Under the pieces are notes generated by a model, which did no database searches, was not told the origin of the DNA, and was given only the letters and a program-made list of their open reading frames with translations. The translations under genes and the position numbers were made by a program. From the NCBI GenBank assembly GCA_021396245.1, contig WNYE01000025.1, positions 124,001-188,000 of the forward strand: 64,000 nucleotides of DNA, read 5' to 3'. Position 1 is the stretch's first letter. Each line of letters opens with the position of its first letter. This DNA is from Sporothrix humicola. Its lineage: Eukaryota > Ascomycota > Sordariomycetes > Ophiostomatales > Ophiostomataceae. This document shows positions 45,258 through 57,400 of this stretch, one piece after another.

Positions 45258-47636
45258 GTTGAATGGGTTAAAGTTAAAAAAGAGCAAGGGAAATGCCACA
45301 ATGTTGAAGGCTGGGAAAAGGGGAAGGGGGGAAAGGGGGAAAAGGGAAAAAGGGGAAAAGGGGAAACAGGGAAAGGCCACGATGTTGAGAGAAAGGCAAA
45401 GAGGGCGAGGGATGCCAGGATTGGGATGCCACGATTGGGATTCCAAGTCACATATGCTCCCTTCGAGGGTGAGGCCAATGGCTGCTTATAACTTCGATCG
45501 AGCTTACTGCCAGGCAGTGGCCGGATGCCCTTTATGCCCTTTTGAAACTGCAAGGCCGGCAAGAGACAGCCCGTGCAGCCGTCATAATACAGATGCAACG
45601 CAGATATGGCTTGAACGATGAATGTGAAGCACCGACCTTAGCACTGCCTCTCCTAAAGTAGGAGAGGGGAGGCTGGTAAGATACGAGATACCAATACACG
45701 CGACGCTTCTCGGGCTCAGGGTGGTAGAGAATTCTCGCGAATTTCAGGCGTCATCGAACGCTTTTTTTTTTACTTTACTAAAGAACTCTTGTCCCCGTTG
45801 TGGTCTGAGCCGTCTGTTCTGATCTTGTCAGGCCCTTGCCTTGGGGAACCCGAGCCACACGAAACTCTGTCAGCCGCAGCGCCTGCAGGTTGCCCTGAAG
45901 GGGAAAGAAACGAGAGGGCGGTTGAAAGTACAGAGGACGTCGTACTAGGCACTTTATATATTTATATACGACGTATTACAGCACAGGGAAAGGTACCGAC
46001 ATCATACATGACAACATCTTAAAACATATATTGCTTTTTCCCCAAACAAAATCTGTTCGACCGAGGAACTGATCAAAAGCAGGGGGCTGGGAATGCACCT
46101 ATTCAGCTCTTGTTCCAAAAAAGGAAGCAAGTTCTGTCAGCATTCAGAAACCTGGGAAGAGTTATTGCTTTGTTCATGTTGTGATAGTTGTATTGAAAGC
46201 TTGTAAGTTAGGTTCCAATGAGGTGGTTGATTGCGACATCAATGTTTCCCAGAAACCTGGTCAAACCTCCTCTTCCAATCACACCATATTCCCCCCTTTT
46301 TTTCTCCTTTTTTCTCCTTTTTTTTATTATTATTATTTTTTTTTTTTTTTTTTTGGAAACAATACATGTGCAGCTTTGGCGGCGGCTCCATCCGAGCATT
46401 GTTCCAGAGTTCTTTCTAGAAGAGTGTCTGTAGACCCTGTACTTATATTGCAGCCTTTCTTGTTCTCCCTCTGTGTGTGAGAGCCTTACCCTGTTTCAGG
46501 TTTTCAGGTTGCACTTTTTGGGCCCCCTTCGGCTGCAGTTGAAACGGCTTCTGTGGCTGAGGCGCTGTTCATTAGCATCGATGAGATAAACGACAAAACC
46601 ACTACGAGAACGACTTCGACGACGACGAGGAGCTCCTTAAGCACGGGGACAGTGCCATTTTCGTCGACTTGGGTCGACTACTCGGACGACACGCCAGGAT
46701 GTTTTTGCGGAGCTGGGCGAAAGGGGAAACTGTAGCCACGAGTACGACGGACTCCGAACCTTTTTAAGATCCATGAGATCCAAGTCGTTGACCGTGATGC
46801 AGGATGTGACGCTTTGCATACATTCGCTTGCCTTCAGGTCTTTTCTGGCCCTGGGTCGATTATTTGGGTTGCTCGCGTTTTCCTTGTCTGGAGACAAGCA
46901 CCTTTGAGAGGCTGCAAACTGGAGGCTTCAAGACAGAAGAGTAAAGAACGTGCTAGATATGGGGATTCGACCATCTTGATTGGAGTATATGTTCACGTTT
47001 GTCAACACTCGTGACTGGCACACAATTGTTGTTTGGTATGAGATGAGCTTGTCCATCACAGGACATATTGTGTACTGATGCAAGGCAAAGCACATAGACG
47101 GCAGAATACATCGGAAACAAGACGGATGAAAAAAGTATTGTGTTGTGATATGAAAATGACCTGTTCGTAATATACAAATACGCCTTTCCCATCTTACCAG
47201 AACCTAGTAAAAGACAAAATGACAAAAGTGACAAAAATGACAAAAGGCAGATGATAAAATATGGATAGAAAATAGAGAACAAACAATGACAAGGAGGCAA
47301 TGAAAAGAAGAGATAAAAAAGATAAAAACAGAAAAAGAGCCCCCTTGAGCAAGAATATCTATAAGATGAACTTTCAAAAATAGAATCCACATCAACACCC
47401 TGTGATTTTTTTTTTGTTTTTCGCTGTTGTATGTCGTATTATTTTGTTTGGTTGTCTTTTCCAAGAACAGGGAAGCCAGAGCCACCCCCAAAAGTGTATA
47501 TAGGAGAATATAAAGGTTGGGTGTATTTTTTTTTTCGAATCGTTACGGTCGTAGTCGTTTTGGTTGCGTGGGCGTGTGAATGTGCATGGACTCTGAAATG
47601 CCCACTATGCGAGGTGATACGCCTGCCAATCTATTC
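45258..47636. other. right part of accessory interval, mostly non-coding
   Basis: Includes a repetitive G/A leader (45290-45390, units of GGGGAAA) upstream of the T5orf172 ATG, a T-rich run at about 46314-46355 and a possible coding remnant at 46585. 46.9-47.6 kb is AT-rich without recognisable genes. Confidence 0.5.
46585..46767 (+). pseudogene. short coding remnant with acidic motif
   Basis: Open 60-codon plus-strand frame without ATG, immediately preceded by TGA and TAG, ending TAA 46767. It reads ENDFDDDEELLKHGDSAIFV then DLGRLLGRHARMFLRSWAKG. The acidic FDDDEE patch recalls the LFDEEED and LFDDDDDD patches of the remnants at 35.8 and 31.0 kb. Short and statistically weak on its own. Confidence 0.25.
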
Positions 47637-48824
47637 CTATTCATTGTAGTGGTACACCTAGACTGTTAGCGGGGAGCACAATACACAAGCACATTTATAA
47701 TACCATCCTAGGGCTCGACTCACCTTATAGTTGGGCAGACCGATCGAGACCCAGCCGAGCCGCTTGGCCATCCGCGCGAAACCCTCCGTCTCAATCAGGT
47801 GGTAGAACGGGAACGCCGGGAACATGGCGCCGTCGCGGTGCACCTCGGCCTTGACCAGCAGCGCCGTGCCGCCGACACCGTCCAGAGGCACCTCCTGGTG
47901 CGGGCTCTCGCCGGGCGTCGTCATGTACGTCATAAGCGAGCGGTACGTGGCCATCTCGGCGTAGCCCTCGAGCAGGATATCGTCGGGGCCCATCTTGGAC
48001 GCCAACTCCTGGGCGGTCGGGCTGTCCTGCCAGTTGTTGTAGTCGTAGGGGCGCTCGTCCCACTTGTTGGTCTCCGGGTTGAGGAACCGCTGGAAGCAGT
48101 TGGGCGCGATAATGGGCGCATCGTGCGAGGCCAAATCTTGAATGATGCTGGGCGGCGTCTCGACAATGTCCGAGTCGAGCCACAGGACCCACGACGTCGA
48201 GGGCCCTAGGGTCGTAAACAACAGCGAGTTGCGCGCCTTGGCCATGGCGGCGCGGCGCGCCTTTTGGTTGGCAATCTTGTGGCGCTCGCTCTCGTCCTGC
48301 GAAGTGATGGGCGGCTCAATGTCCTGGCGCAGGATAATGATGCTCTTGAAGCGCTCCTTTTCGTCGCCAAACTTTTGCGTCTTGGTGATCTGGGCCTGCA
48401 GCGCCGCCGTGGCCGCGTTGCCCTCCTTGGTCTTGGGCAGGATGAAGGCGAGCGTCATGAGCTCGTGCGGGTACGACAGCTTCAGCAGGTTGTCCCAGTA
48501 GGGCTGGTAGAAGCGCGCCATGGGCGACAGCACTAGGACGTGCTCGTTGTTCTCAATGGGGTTGGGCGTGGTCGTGACATTGTTCATGTCGTAGCGCGTG
48601 ACGGGCGGCGGTTTTGGCTTGCCCTTGCTGTTGGACTTGCGGAAGGGCGACGTTGGCGGCGACAGCGGGTGCGAGGCCGCGTTGGCATTGCGCGCCGCCG
48701 ATATCGTGTGCGAGCCGCCCGAGAAGACCAAGAAGTAGATGATGAAGATGCACAGCAAGGAGCCAATGGCAATGGTGACGGGGTTCGCCCGCTTTAGGCG
48801 GACGGGTCCCATGGGTCGCGCCAT
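47637..48824 (-). CDS. ANP1: Anp1/Mnn9/Van1-family alpha-mannosyltransferase subunit
   Basis: Two exons (47724-48824 and 47637-47657) with a 66-bp intron GTGAGT..GCTAAC..TCTAG give 373 residues ending GLPNYK/VYHYNE, the expected family C-terminus. A signal anchor at residues 15-35 (PVTIAIGSLLCIFIIYFLVF) gives a type II Golgi protein. The GT62 catalytic region follows: VLSPMARFYQPYWDNLLKLS, the conserved AMAKARNSLLFTTLGPSTSW, and the LDSD metal motif (D217-D219). It is a subunit of the cis-Golgi mannan polymerase that extends the alpha-1,6 mannan backbone of N-glycans. Anp1 is my preferred member because of QPYWDNLL and QDESERH; Mnn9 is the alternative. Confidence 0.9.
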
Positions 48825-51247
48825 GGTCGGTTGTGTTTGTGTTTGTGGAGAGAGGGAGGGTGTCGAATCAAGCGAGGCCCGATGCTCGCGTCGTCAATGT
48901 CGGGGAGGGTGTCGTCTCGTCGTGCCTTTTTGTCTTTTGTCTTCGATCTCGAGTTGTCGTCGTTCAAAAGAGCTTCCGCGTCTCGGTCATGTCCTCCCTT
49001 GCGGATGAAGAAGAGAAAGCAGGTGCAAATTATAAAAGAACAAGCTAGGAAACAAGAGGATGAAGGAGGGAATAGAAGTGAAGATGTGTAAAAGGCAAAA
49101 GATCAGAAAAGCCAAAGAGGCCGAAAAGATTGAATGATACGGGTAAGGTAAGAAAAAGGGCGCAAAGGCAAACAAGAAGAGCTTGCCAAGCCTGCCAAAT
49201 TGCTGGATGGAAGTCCCGTAAAGTAGCAAGGTCGATTTAGATTCGGATTTGGGGTGGAGGAGGATGGCAGTCGAGGAAAGCGAGAGCGGGAAACGACAGC
49301 AAAGCCGTCTCTGTTTCTGTGAAGGAGGGTGGTAGGTTCGTCTTTCGTCCGTTCGTCTTTTGGAGATCCAAACAGATATGTCGTAGATCCGAGCCGCAAC
49401 GCCAATGGGGGGTGGGAAGTGGAGGTTGGCGAAGGACGTTGGTGAGGGCGTGGGTAGCAAAAGGAGAAGAGAAGACGAAAAAGAAGACAGCTGCCAGAAA
49501 TTGAAGCCAACGATGACAGTTGGGATAGCCTTTCGAAGACACGAAGAAGCAGGAAGGAGGGCCTGTCGTTCAGTCTGGTCCAAAAAAGGGAGACGGGCAA
49601 GAGATTAGGAGTCGCCAGCAAATTGTGAGGTTTGTTCACACAATTTTGCACTTTAGTGACGGCAAGAGCAGCTGGACCCAGCGAACAGGGGGCTTGATGG
49701 AGCCGTTTTCAGGGCTGCTTCAGGGCTGCTACGATGTTAAGATCCAGTGGGTCCCGCCAAAACCAGAACCAGCGCCAGCGCCAGTCCAGGCCAGGTACCA
49801 CAAGTACCCAGCTGGCAAACGAAAAGGGACTAGCCCAGGGCAGTTGATGCCACTCGATAGGCCAGTTGCAGATTCTCGAAAGACTAGAAAGATGTCTGCT
49901 CTGGGAAGGAGCCGCTGACTGGAGCCAATTGCATGCAAGAAGACAGTAAAAAAGGAGGTGAAAAGGGTGAAAAGGGGCAGTCGCGCCCACGCGCCGTGAG
50001 CCATTCCTTCCCTTTACAAAGTGCACTCAGTAATAATACAGTCAGATTTACAGTGGGAAATGGGAAAGTGGAAGGTGTCGTATTATCTGGCAAAATGGCG
50101 AGGAAGGTGCATTTGGCAGCCATAAAAGTTCGTATCGCGCAATTACGAGATTTCGTACTTTTGCGCTCAAGACTTTGCTTTATGCCGTATTCGTAAATGC
50201 ACTGCAGTGAAGCTGCAGGGCAAACACATGGCTTTCTACGAACTGTCGCGACTTACTCGATGCATTTTGGACGCTGTGCTACGCGAGAAACCTGTTCGAG
50301 CAAGCCTTATCAACGGCTATGGTGGATGCCCTCGAAATCGCAATTTGCGCTATCTGGCAAATATGCATCACTTTGCGGGCACTCATTATGATTTTGGTAC
50401 TCCAAGCATATTCTTACTGCGTTTGGAATTGTTCCTTCTCACTGAAGGCATTTTGCATCCTGTAACCCTCACTACATAATCTGATGTGACGAGTTTGTTG
50501 TTTGTGAGGCATATTATTGCATTTTTTTTAAAAAAAAAAAAAAAAAGTCGTGAGTCTCTACGAACATATTGTCTATATGCTGTGAAGTTACACAACGTAA
50601 AAAGTGGTGGCATTTGCGAGGAAACATATGAAGTCGTTGAATAAATCAATGCAATGATACCAGACTGCCAGATTGATGTAACTAAAGATCCCAAAGATGT
50701 TGCCTTGATTATCAGGCACTAACATCTGCCACGGATCCACTTCGTTCCTGCGTCAAGTTCCTGAATGGCAGCCGCACGCCAGTGCATTTTCAGGCCGCAA
50801 GGCAGCAAAAGACCTGACTAACCCAGCTGCAGCTGCAGGTGGCCAGCGCTAGTGCACTACTGCAACAGAAGGCAAGGCCACACACCAAACGCCCACGCAG
50901 CCAGCAAGCAGGCAAGCTAGCACGCGTCGCAAAGCTGCCTTGGAGCTTGGAGTCGACGTTTGGCCTCTGGTGCCTCATTTCTCTCGCCTTCCACACGACA
51001 ATCCACTCCACACAAATCCACATCACATCATCATCACCACGACCTCCCATCGCCAGCCGTGCTCTGGGACAATTTGATTTCATTCAATTGCATTCGCTTC
51101 CTTCGATCTACCCATTGACGACTCTATCGACGACTCTCTACCTGCATCACCACAACCGAGCTCCATCGACCGAGACGACCAGCTCATTTGCTGATCGACC
51201 GGCATCACGACAACCTTCCTTACTCACGCCCTCTCCTTCTCATCACA
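48825..51247. promoter_or_regulatory. divergent intergenic region (2.4 kb)
   Basis: Lies between the divergent mannosyltransferase and proteasome genes. 48.84-49.6 kb is a long pyrimidine-rich leader on the minus strand. 50.98-51.24 kb is C/A-rich before the PRE2 ATG. No gene seen. A GAAGGCAAG at 50868 weakly resembles a proteasome-control (Rpn4-type) element. Confidence 0.5.
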
Positions 51248-52155
51248 ATGGACACTCTCGTGGCCCGGTACAAGCGCCCGGCGTTCTGCAACCCGGACGA
51301 GTTTGACAATGACAACGACGAGTTTGACTACAACGGCTCCATGCCCGGCCTCTCCCACAAATTCGCCATGCCGCCGATAGCTCAGGTGTGTACCCCCGAC
51401 TAATTGACAAGAATTGTTCACCACTAACGTCTTAGCCCTCCTCCTGGCTTCGTGCTGCGACCGACGACCGCTCCAACCCCAGCTGCCCCATCAAGATCGC
51501 CCACGGCACAACCACGCTCGCCTTCCGCTTCCAGGGCGGCATTATTGTGGCCACGGACTCGCGCGCCACGGCCGGCTCGTGGATTGCCTCGCAGACCGTC
51601 AAGAAGGTCATTGAGATCAACAACTGCCTGCTGGGCACCATGGCCGGCGGCGCCGCCGACTGCCAGTACTGGCTGGCGTGGCTCGGCCGGGAGTGCCGGC
51701 TGCACGAGCTGCGGCACAAGCGGCGGATTTCGGTGGCGGCGGCCTCCAAGATGCTGGCCAACCTGGTGTACAGCTACAAGGGCATGGGCCTGTCGATGGG
51801 CACCATGTGCGCGGGCGTGACGCCCGAGGAGGGACCTGCCCTGTACTATGTCGACTCGGACGGCACGCGGCTGAGCGGCAACCTGTTCTGTGTGGGCTCT
51901 GGCCAGACGTTTGCGTACGGCGTGCTGGATGCTGAGTACCGCTACGATCTCAGTGAAGAGGAGGCGCTAGAGCTGGGCCGGCGCAGCATTCTGGCGGCGA
52001 CGCACCGCGACGCGTACTCGGGCGGCTTCATCAACCTGTACCACGTCAAGGAGGAGGGCTGGGTCAAGCACGGCTTCAACGACACAAACCCCATCTTCTG
52101 GAAGACGAAGCTGGAGAAGGGCGAGTTCTCCAACGTCACGAGCTCGTTTGACTAA
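51248..52155 (+). CDS. PRE2: 20S proteasome subunit beta-5 (chymotrypsin-like)
   Basis: Two exons (51248-51385 and 51436-52155) with a 50-bp intron GTGTGT..ACTAAC..TTAG give 285 residues. A 70-residue propeptide ends at AHG/TTTLAF, so T71 is the catalytic N-terminal Thr of the mature subunit. The catalytic partners D17 (D87) and K33 (K103) are present in GGIIVATDSRATAGSWI and SQTVKK. LGTMAGGAADCQYW, CAGVTPEEGPALYYVDSDG and SGGFINLYHV complete the beta-5 fold. It provides the chymotrypsin-like activity of the 26S proteasome in nucleus and cytosol. It is tail to tail with QRI7, 347 bp apart. Confidence 0.96.
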
Positions 52156-52502
52156 GCGGGCACTGCGAAGGCATCAGTGGAGGCAGGAGAGAGCGGAAGC
52201 ATCACACTAAGAAATACCGAGAAACAAGAGAAGGAAGAAGGGATGGGCAGACTGGGGGATGTGCCAACAAGTCAATTGTGACAAACCATTAGCGTCTAAC
52301 CTCGCCCACGTCTACTCGTCTCATTCGTGTAAACTGTACAACCACTATGGGCTCGTTTTTCCTTTTATACTCTTTTTCTCTATTGTCCTTTTTTCCTATA
52401 CATTTAAATACATTACTGGCGATTTCATTAAACTCGTTTTACTTTCCAAGTCGTAAATCATTGACTATGAGACTGGTATCGTTTTTTACTTTTCCCGCTT
52501 TT
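52156..52502. terminator. convergent 3' region between PRE2 and QRI7
   Basis: 347 bp holding both 3' UTRs. AT-rich patches with TTTCTTTTTT/AAATAC-like elements near 52370-52420 are plausible poly(A) signals for both directions. No frame of interest. Confidence 0.5.
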
Positions 52503-54074
52503 CTATTGTGCAGTTCTCTTCACCCACCCTCCAAGGCCCAAAATACCACCGTCTGGTGCCTCGGCATCCATGGACCATTTCTTGACTGGCCGCACGCTCA
52601 AGGCAGTTTCGTATCCGGCCTCGTACATCTCCATGCCCGCCCACGCAATCATGGCCGCATTGTCTGTACAGAGCGACGGCGGCGGTGCCACGACCGGCAA
52701 GTATTCGTGTCCACGCACGTCGAGCGCCGACCGCAGAATGTGCCTTAAAAATTGGTTGCTGGCCACGCCGCCCGCCACAACGAGACACGTCGGCGGCAAG
52801 TCCCCATTCTCGACGTTTCCGGCCGCCCCAATCTCCAGAGCGCGCAGTAGCCGGCTCGCCAGGTGCTCAAACGCAACCTGCATCGTCGCCCGCGCCAGCA
52901 GCCGCCGCTCGCTCTCGGGGAGCGGGGGCGCAGGTTGCCCGCCCACTGTCCCGACAACACCCCGCTCGGGATCGCCGCCGGCCGTGTTGATGACGGTGCT
53001 GTTGAGCCCCGAGTAGTCAAACTTGAGCTCCTTGCGCGGCGCGCCAATGCCGAGCGGTGCCGGAAGTCGCCAGCCAAACTCCGAGACAAACGGGTTCATC
53101 TCATCGATTTTGAGGAGGGGGTATTTGTACCCGCCAAACCCGGGGGGCTCCAGCTCAAATGCATACTTTTCCAGGAGGGCGCCGTACGGCAAGCTGCGGT
53201 CCGCCTTGGCCTCGGCGGCCGCAATAAAGCCGCGCGGCAGAATCGCCCGCGCACACTTGTCGAGCATCTCGCCGACGGCAATGTTGTTGGTTGTCGCCAG
53301 CACGCGATGGTCGGTGAGCGAGCGGGAGTGGACGAGCATCGTGTGGCCGCCCGAGACGAGGAACGAGAGGTAGGGAAAGGCCACCGTGGCTGCAGCTGGC
53401 GTCTCCGCCTCCGCCCCCATAGCCTCCACGAGCCGCGGCGTCAGAGCATGTGCTTGCATATGATGCACCCCCACAAACGGCACTTGCCACGCAACTGCCA
53501 GACCCTTGGCCATACCCAGCCCTGTTGCGAGCGAAGAAATCATCCCCGGCCCGCGCGTCGCCGACACAAAGTCGGGCTTTCCTCCTGGGAGAAAAGGGAC
53601 CGCTTTTGCGAGCAGCGGCGCCAGCGACGCCTGGTGCGACTCGGTCGCCGTCAGTGGGTGGATGCCGCCGTAAGCGCGGTTGTCGGCCGTGATGCGCTCT
53701 TCAAAGAGAAGGCGGGCGCGGCCTCGCGTTGGTGCGTCCACTTCTCCACTCTGTGACGGCTGCTCCTTTTCCAGAATGGCCACGCAGGTGTCGTCGCAAG
53801 AGGACTCAATGGCCAGAGTGATGAGGCTGTTTGGCCATCGTCTTTGGGCTGGTGTTGATGGTGTTGTGGACGTGTTGTCGGCACCTGTAGGTGTTTTATC
53901 ACTCCTCCGACTTGAGGTGCTGCATATTGACCGCCTTGTCCGTTGTGAACCCCGGGTTATTATGATCAGGCCTGGTTGCGAGAGGAGCCTTGGTGGCGAT
54001 GCATGCAAAGACCGAGAGACGCACACGCGGCATGGCCGCCACGGCCCGCGAGTCAAGCCCCGCATTGAGAGCAT
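52503..54074 (-). CDS. QRI7: mitochondrial tRNA N6-adenosine threonylcarbamoyltransferase (Qri7/OSGEPL1)
   Basis: Single exon, 523 residues, ATG 54074. The first about 80 residues are Arg/Ser-rich without acidic residues, a typical mitochondrial targeting sequence. The Kae1/TsaD fold follows: LAIESSCDDTCVAIL, GGIHPLTATESHQASL, RGPGMISSLATGLGMAKGLA and the iron-binding HxxxH (H205-H209 in VHHMQAH). The later part has FLVSGGHTMLV, the nucleotide-binding LVVAGGVASNQFLR and CTDNAAMIAWAG. It makes t6A37 on mitochondrial ANN-decoding tRNAs from threonylcarbamoyl-AMP. It is somewhat long because of the leader and a Gly/Pro-rich insert near residue 390. Assignment is firm. Confidence 0.95.
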   Translation of the reverse strand: MLSMRGLTRGPWRPCRVCVSRSLHASPPRLLSQPGLIIITRGSQRTRRSICSTSSRRSDKTPTGADNTSTTPSTPAQRRWPNSLITLAIESSCDDTCVAILEKEQPSQSGEVDAPTRGRARLLFEERITADNRAYGGIHPLTATESHQASLAPLLAKAVPFLPGGKPDFVSATRGPGMISSLATGLGMAKGLAVAWQVPFVGVHHMQAHALTPRLVEAMGAEAETPAAATVAFPYLSFLVSGGHTMLVHSRSLTDHRVLATTNNIAVGEMLDKCARAILPRGFIAAAEAKADRSLPYGALLEKYAFELEPPGFGGYKYPLLKIDEMNPFVSEFGWRLPAPLGIGAPRKELKFDYSGLNSTVINTAGGDPERGVVGTVGGQPAPPLPESERRLLARATMQVAFEHLASRLLRALEIGAAGNVENGDLPPTCLVVAGGVASNQFLRHILRSALDVRGHEYLPVVAPPPSLCTDNAAMIAWAGMEMYEAGYETALSVRPVKKWSMDAEAPDGGILGLGGWVKRTAQ

Positions 54075-54488
54075 TGAGAAAGTAAATCGTTATAAATATA
54101 TCATTATAAATTTGGTCGATATTTTCGGCGTGGATGCTTTATAAAATAAGCCCGTAGTTGTGACTTCATCGTTGGAGATGTCTCATGAGTGGCGTTAAAA
54201 AACTTCTTGTACACTCTCACGTGACCTCACATACCACCAACTCAGGGGCAACAAAACAAACAATACTTAATGTGAGAATAATTTTCTGCTTTTTTATGTT
54301 TAAAAATATGAGAGATAGACCCGAATAATTAAATGACAGCCAGCCGGCTGTGACTATGAAATATGCCCAAAATAAAATAAAAATAAAACACCACAAATAT
54401 GCGTAATAGGTACCCTCCCAAATATTTCCGAATATGCAAGTACATCCTCCTTTTTATGTCTCTTTTCTATTCTTTTCCTGGCACCCTC
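54075..54488. other. intergenic (414 bp), AT-rich
   Basis: Lies between two tandem minus-strand genes; holds the QRI7 promoter and the 3' end of the upstream gene. It is noticeably AT-rich, with several AATAAA/ATAAAATA stretches near 54300-54390. Confidence 0.5.
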
Positions 54489-57400
54489 CTAAACTATTAC
54501 ATTCCCGTTGGTACCCAAAAAGTTGTTCCATGTGCACTGGCACCCGCCCGTGCCGCCGTCCGACCCGCCAAACGTCGGGTTCGCCGAGTGGTTGATGAGC
54601 GTCCCGCCAAATTCCAGGTTGTCAATAATGATTGACGCGTTTGTCGTCTGGATTCGCTGCAGACCGTCGACGCCCCGTGCAAACACGCCCTTTTGCGAAA
54701 AATCGCCGCCGTGCAGGTCTTCTGTGAGCGTGATCGGGTACGGGAACGAGCCGGGCTGGGTGCTGTTTGACCCCGATGCCCCCGATGTCGATCTCGTCCC
54801 AAGCAGCTGCGTCTGATTCTCCATGCGCGTCCAGATTTTCACGAGAAACCGCGTCTGCAGCCAAGTGACAATGTGGTTGGCGTCGACCTCGAGGGAGCCG
54901 CCGTTGCCGTCGCTGGGGAGTGGGCTGGTGTTGGGCGTGATGGACTGCAGGTAGATCGTCTTGGTGAAGTACGTGTAGAAGCCAAAGTGCTCGGTGGGCA
55001 GGCCGCGGTCGTACAACCGCAAAGGCTGTTGGATGGGCAGGGGGTGCATGACAGCCGGGGCACCGGTGCCGTCCGCATTAAGCGACGGTGAAGGAAAACC
55101 GTCCGAGGCAGTGGGGGTGGCTGCTCTCTTGTCCAAAACTGCGTTGGGACCGGGTGTGGTGTCGTTCATTGAAGACATAAATGTGATGTAGAACGGTGTC
55201 GGCTCGCCGGCCTTGTTGTTTGCCTTGATATTGTCAGTCGTGTTGCCAAGAAACCACAGCTCCTGGAAAGATGGCGGCGCGGGGTTTGGTGTGAACCCGG
55301 CATCAAACTGCTGGGTGGATGTCGTGGCGGCCGCGGTCGCTTTGGCCGAGCTGACTGGCGTCGGGATGGCGCCTGCCGGTACATCCCAGAGCTTCTCGGT
55401 GCTGTTATCAAACTGGATGTCGATGAAGAACGAAGGCGCATCGCCGTCAAACTGTCCGTTGGCAGCTTGTTGTTCCTTCGGCAGCGAGCAGCTCCATATT
55501 GATGAGGGAGACACACAGCTTGCCTTGTTAACAGCATTATCCGTACCGATGACTGTCAGTACGCCAGTCGGAATCGGTGGGAAACCAGTGGTGTTGAGCC
55601 AGATCGAGGCCTTCTCTTCAGGTGCGGCGTGTTTTTTAGACAGGGTAACGGCAAGAGCCGTAATGACCGTGATCAGCAGAACCAAAGCGCCAATGACACC
55701 CATGCAGATAAGACGGTGACGGCGGCGGCTTTCACGCCCTCCCTTGCGACCAAAGCAGCCGCTATTGGGCAGGCATCCGCGGCCTCTCCACATGCCACCC
55801 GCACGCATAGCTGCAGCATCCTCCTTTTCGTGACGGCGGCGAGACCGCTCCACCTTAGCAGCTGCATCGGATGCAACTACTGTCGTTCCAGGGAGCAGAG
55901 CCCCAGATGGCCGGGCAGGTAGAGGAGTGCCGGCGGCGGCAGCAGCACTTCTCACACCGGCCGGTGTAAGTGGCACATCAGACATGTGGATACCGCCCTG
56001 TGAGGTCATGGTATGAGCCAGGCCAGGTGAGACGGGGCCCGGCGAGGGCGGAAATTCCACGCGCAGAGGGTGGCCAGGTGGGAAAACGGCACGGTAACGG
56101 ACAGACATCTCCGGTTGGGAAGACGGTTCGTACGGAGGCGGGTCATCGCTACGGTCGGACAGGACACTGCGTCCAGTCATGGGAGCTGCGCCAGCCTTTT
56201 CGGAAATGTGGACAATTCTAGGGGTGAGGCGTGGAGTGACGATACGTTGTGCAACTGCTGGCGCTGCGGACCGGGAAGAGGAGGCAACAGTGGGCGAGCG
56301 TTCATGGATTTGGTAGGTATGAGCGTTGGCGATGGCGGTTGAGATGCCTAGTTCCGGCTTATGTGTTGAAACTCTCTTCTTCTCGTTGGCGGCGCTCTTC
56401 TTCCACCATTCTTCCTCAGGCGTGATCAGGGGCGAGATGGGTGTCGTTGAGACTGCAGCCTTCTGAGCGGATTGAATAGTGTTCGTAGGAGGCAGAGCTG
56501 GCACGGCTGGAACAGCCTCCCGGGCGTGAATGGATGCCGCCGACAGAGGTGTCTTGGCCGACGAGGGCGTCAGTGGCGACGAGGTCTTTGCCGAGAATGG
56601 ATGGGCAGACTGCTCGGCAAAAGGCGTCTGAACATGGTCCCACCAGCCCGAGTGCGTGGTGTCGATCGTGTTAGTCATTGACCGTGCATGACGTCCCCGA
56701 GGCCGCGACATTCTGTTGTACGAAGCCGGGCTGTTGTCCTCCTCGAAGAGTGTAATGGGCGTGTCGGCGTCATAGTATTCGGCTTCCCGAAGAAGAAGGC
56801 TGTCGTGCCGGGCAGCATGGCCGTAGTTTGGTGTGTTTGTCGGTACAACTCCCACTCCGAGAGCATCCTTGTAGGCAGACGGCAGACTGGGCACGGGCGG
56901 TGCTGTCTGGGTGCTCGTCGCGGACTGGCCGGTGAACTGCGAATAGATGCTTGAGGCGGCGCGGACGTTCGAGACACCAGCACTACGGGGAGAGCCTCCT
57001 TCCTCGGTATCCGGCGACCAGACCGACTGCATCGGCGCCTGTGGCGAGAGAGTCGTCACCTGTTGGAGCTGAGAAGCTGGAGCGGCAGTTCCCTTAGCCA
57101 GGTACATGGGGATATTGATTGGCGTCTCGAGTGTGGCCGTCTGTGGGCTGACTGTGCGGCCAACGAGGTCATCCTCGGGAAGGCTGATGCCAATAACAAT
57201 CGGACGGTCGTTGGGGGAAAGATCTTGTGCGCGTTCGCCGCCGGGGGAGATTGTCTTAGTACTCTTGGTGCTGTTGGCTCTGCGTCTCCGCCAGTTCCAG
57301 TTGCCGATAGACGAGTCGGATGGCTTGCCCTCGAGGGCGAGAAGGGCGGCATTGTCAACAAATTTGCCGGCAGGTTTTTGTTGCACCTGTTGCTGTTGAA

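Noticed and set aside
45640..45780. Possible RNA polymerase III gene: GC-rich stretch ending in a T-run
   Set aside because: No B-box matching GGTTCGANNCC and no recognisable tRNA, 5S, U6 or snoRNA structure.
28657..47636. Mating-type locus or biosynthetic cluster in the accessory interval
   Set aside because: No alpha-box, HMG, APN2 or SLA2 sequence, and no PKS, NRPS or P450 motifs were seen.
28657..47636. Intact transposon
   Set aside because: No reverse transcriptase, integrase, transposase or long terminal repeats recognised; only homopolymer tracts and decayed frames.
52863..53756. 297-codon plus-strand frame
   Set aside because: Antisense shadow of QRI7, whose minus-strand frame carries the diagnostic Kae1/TsaD motifs.
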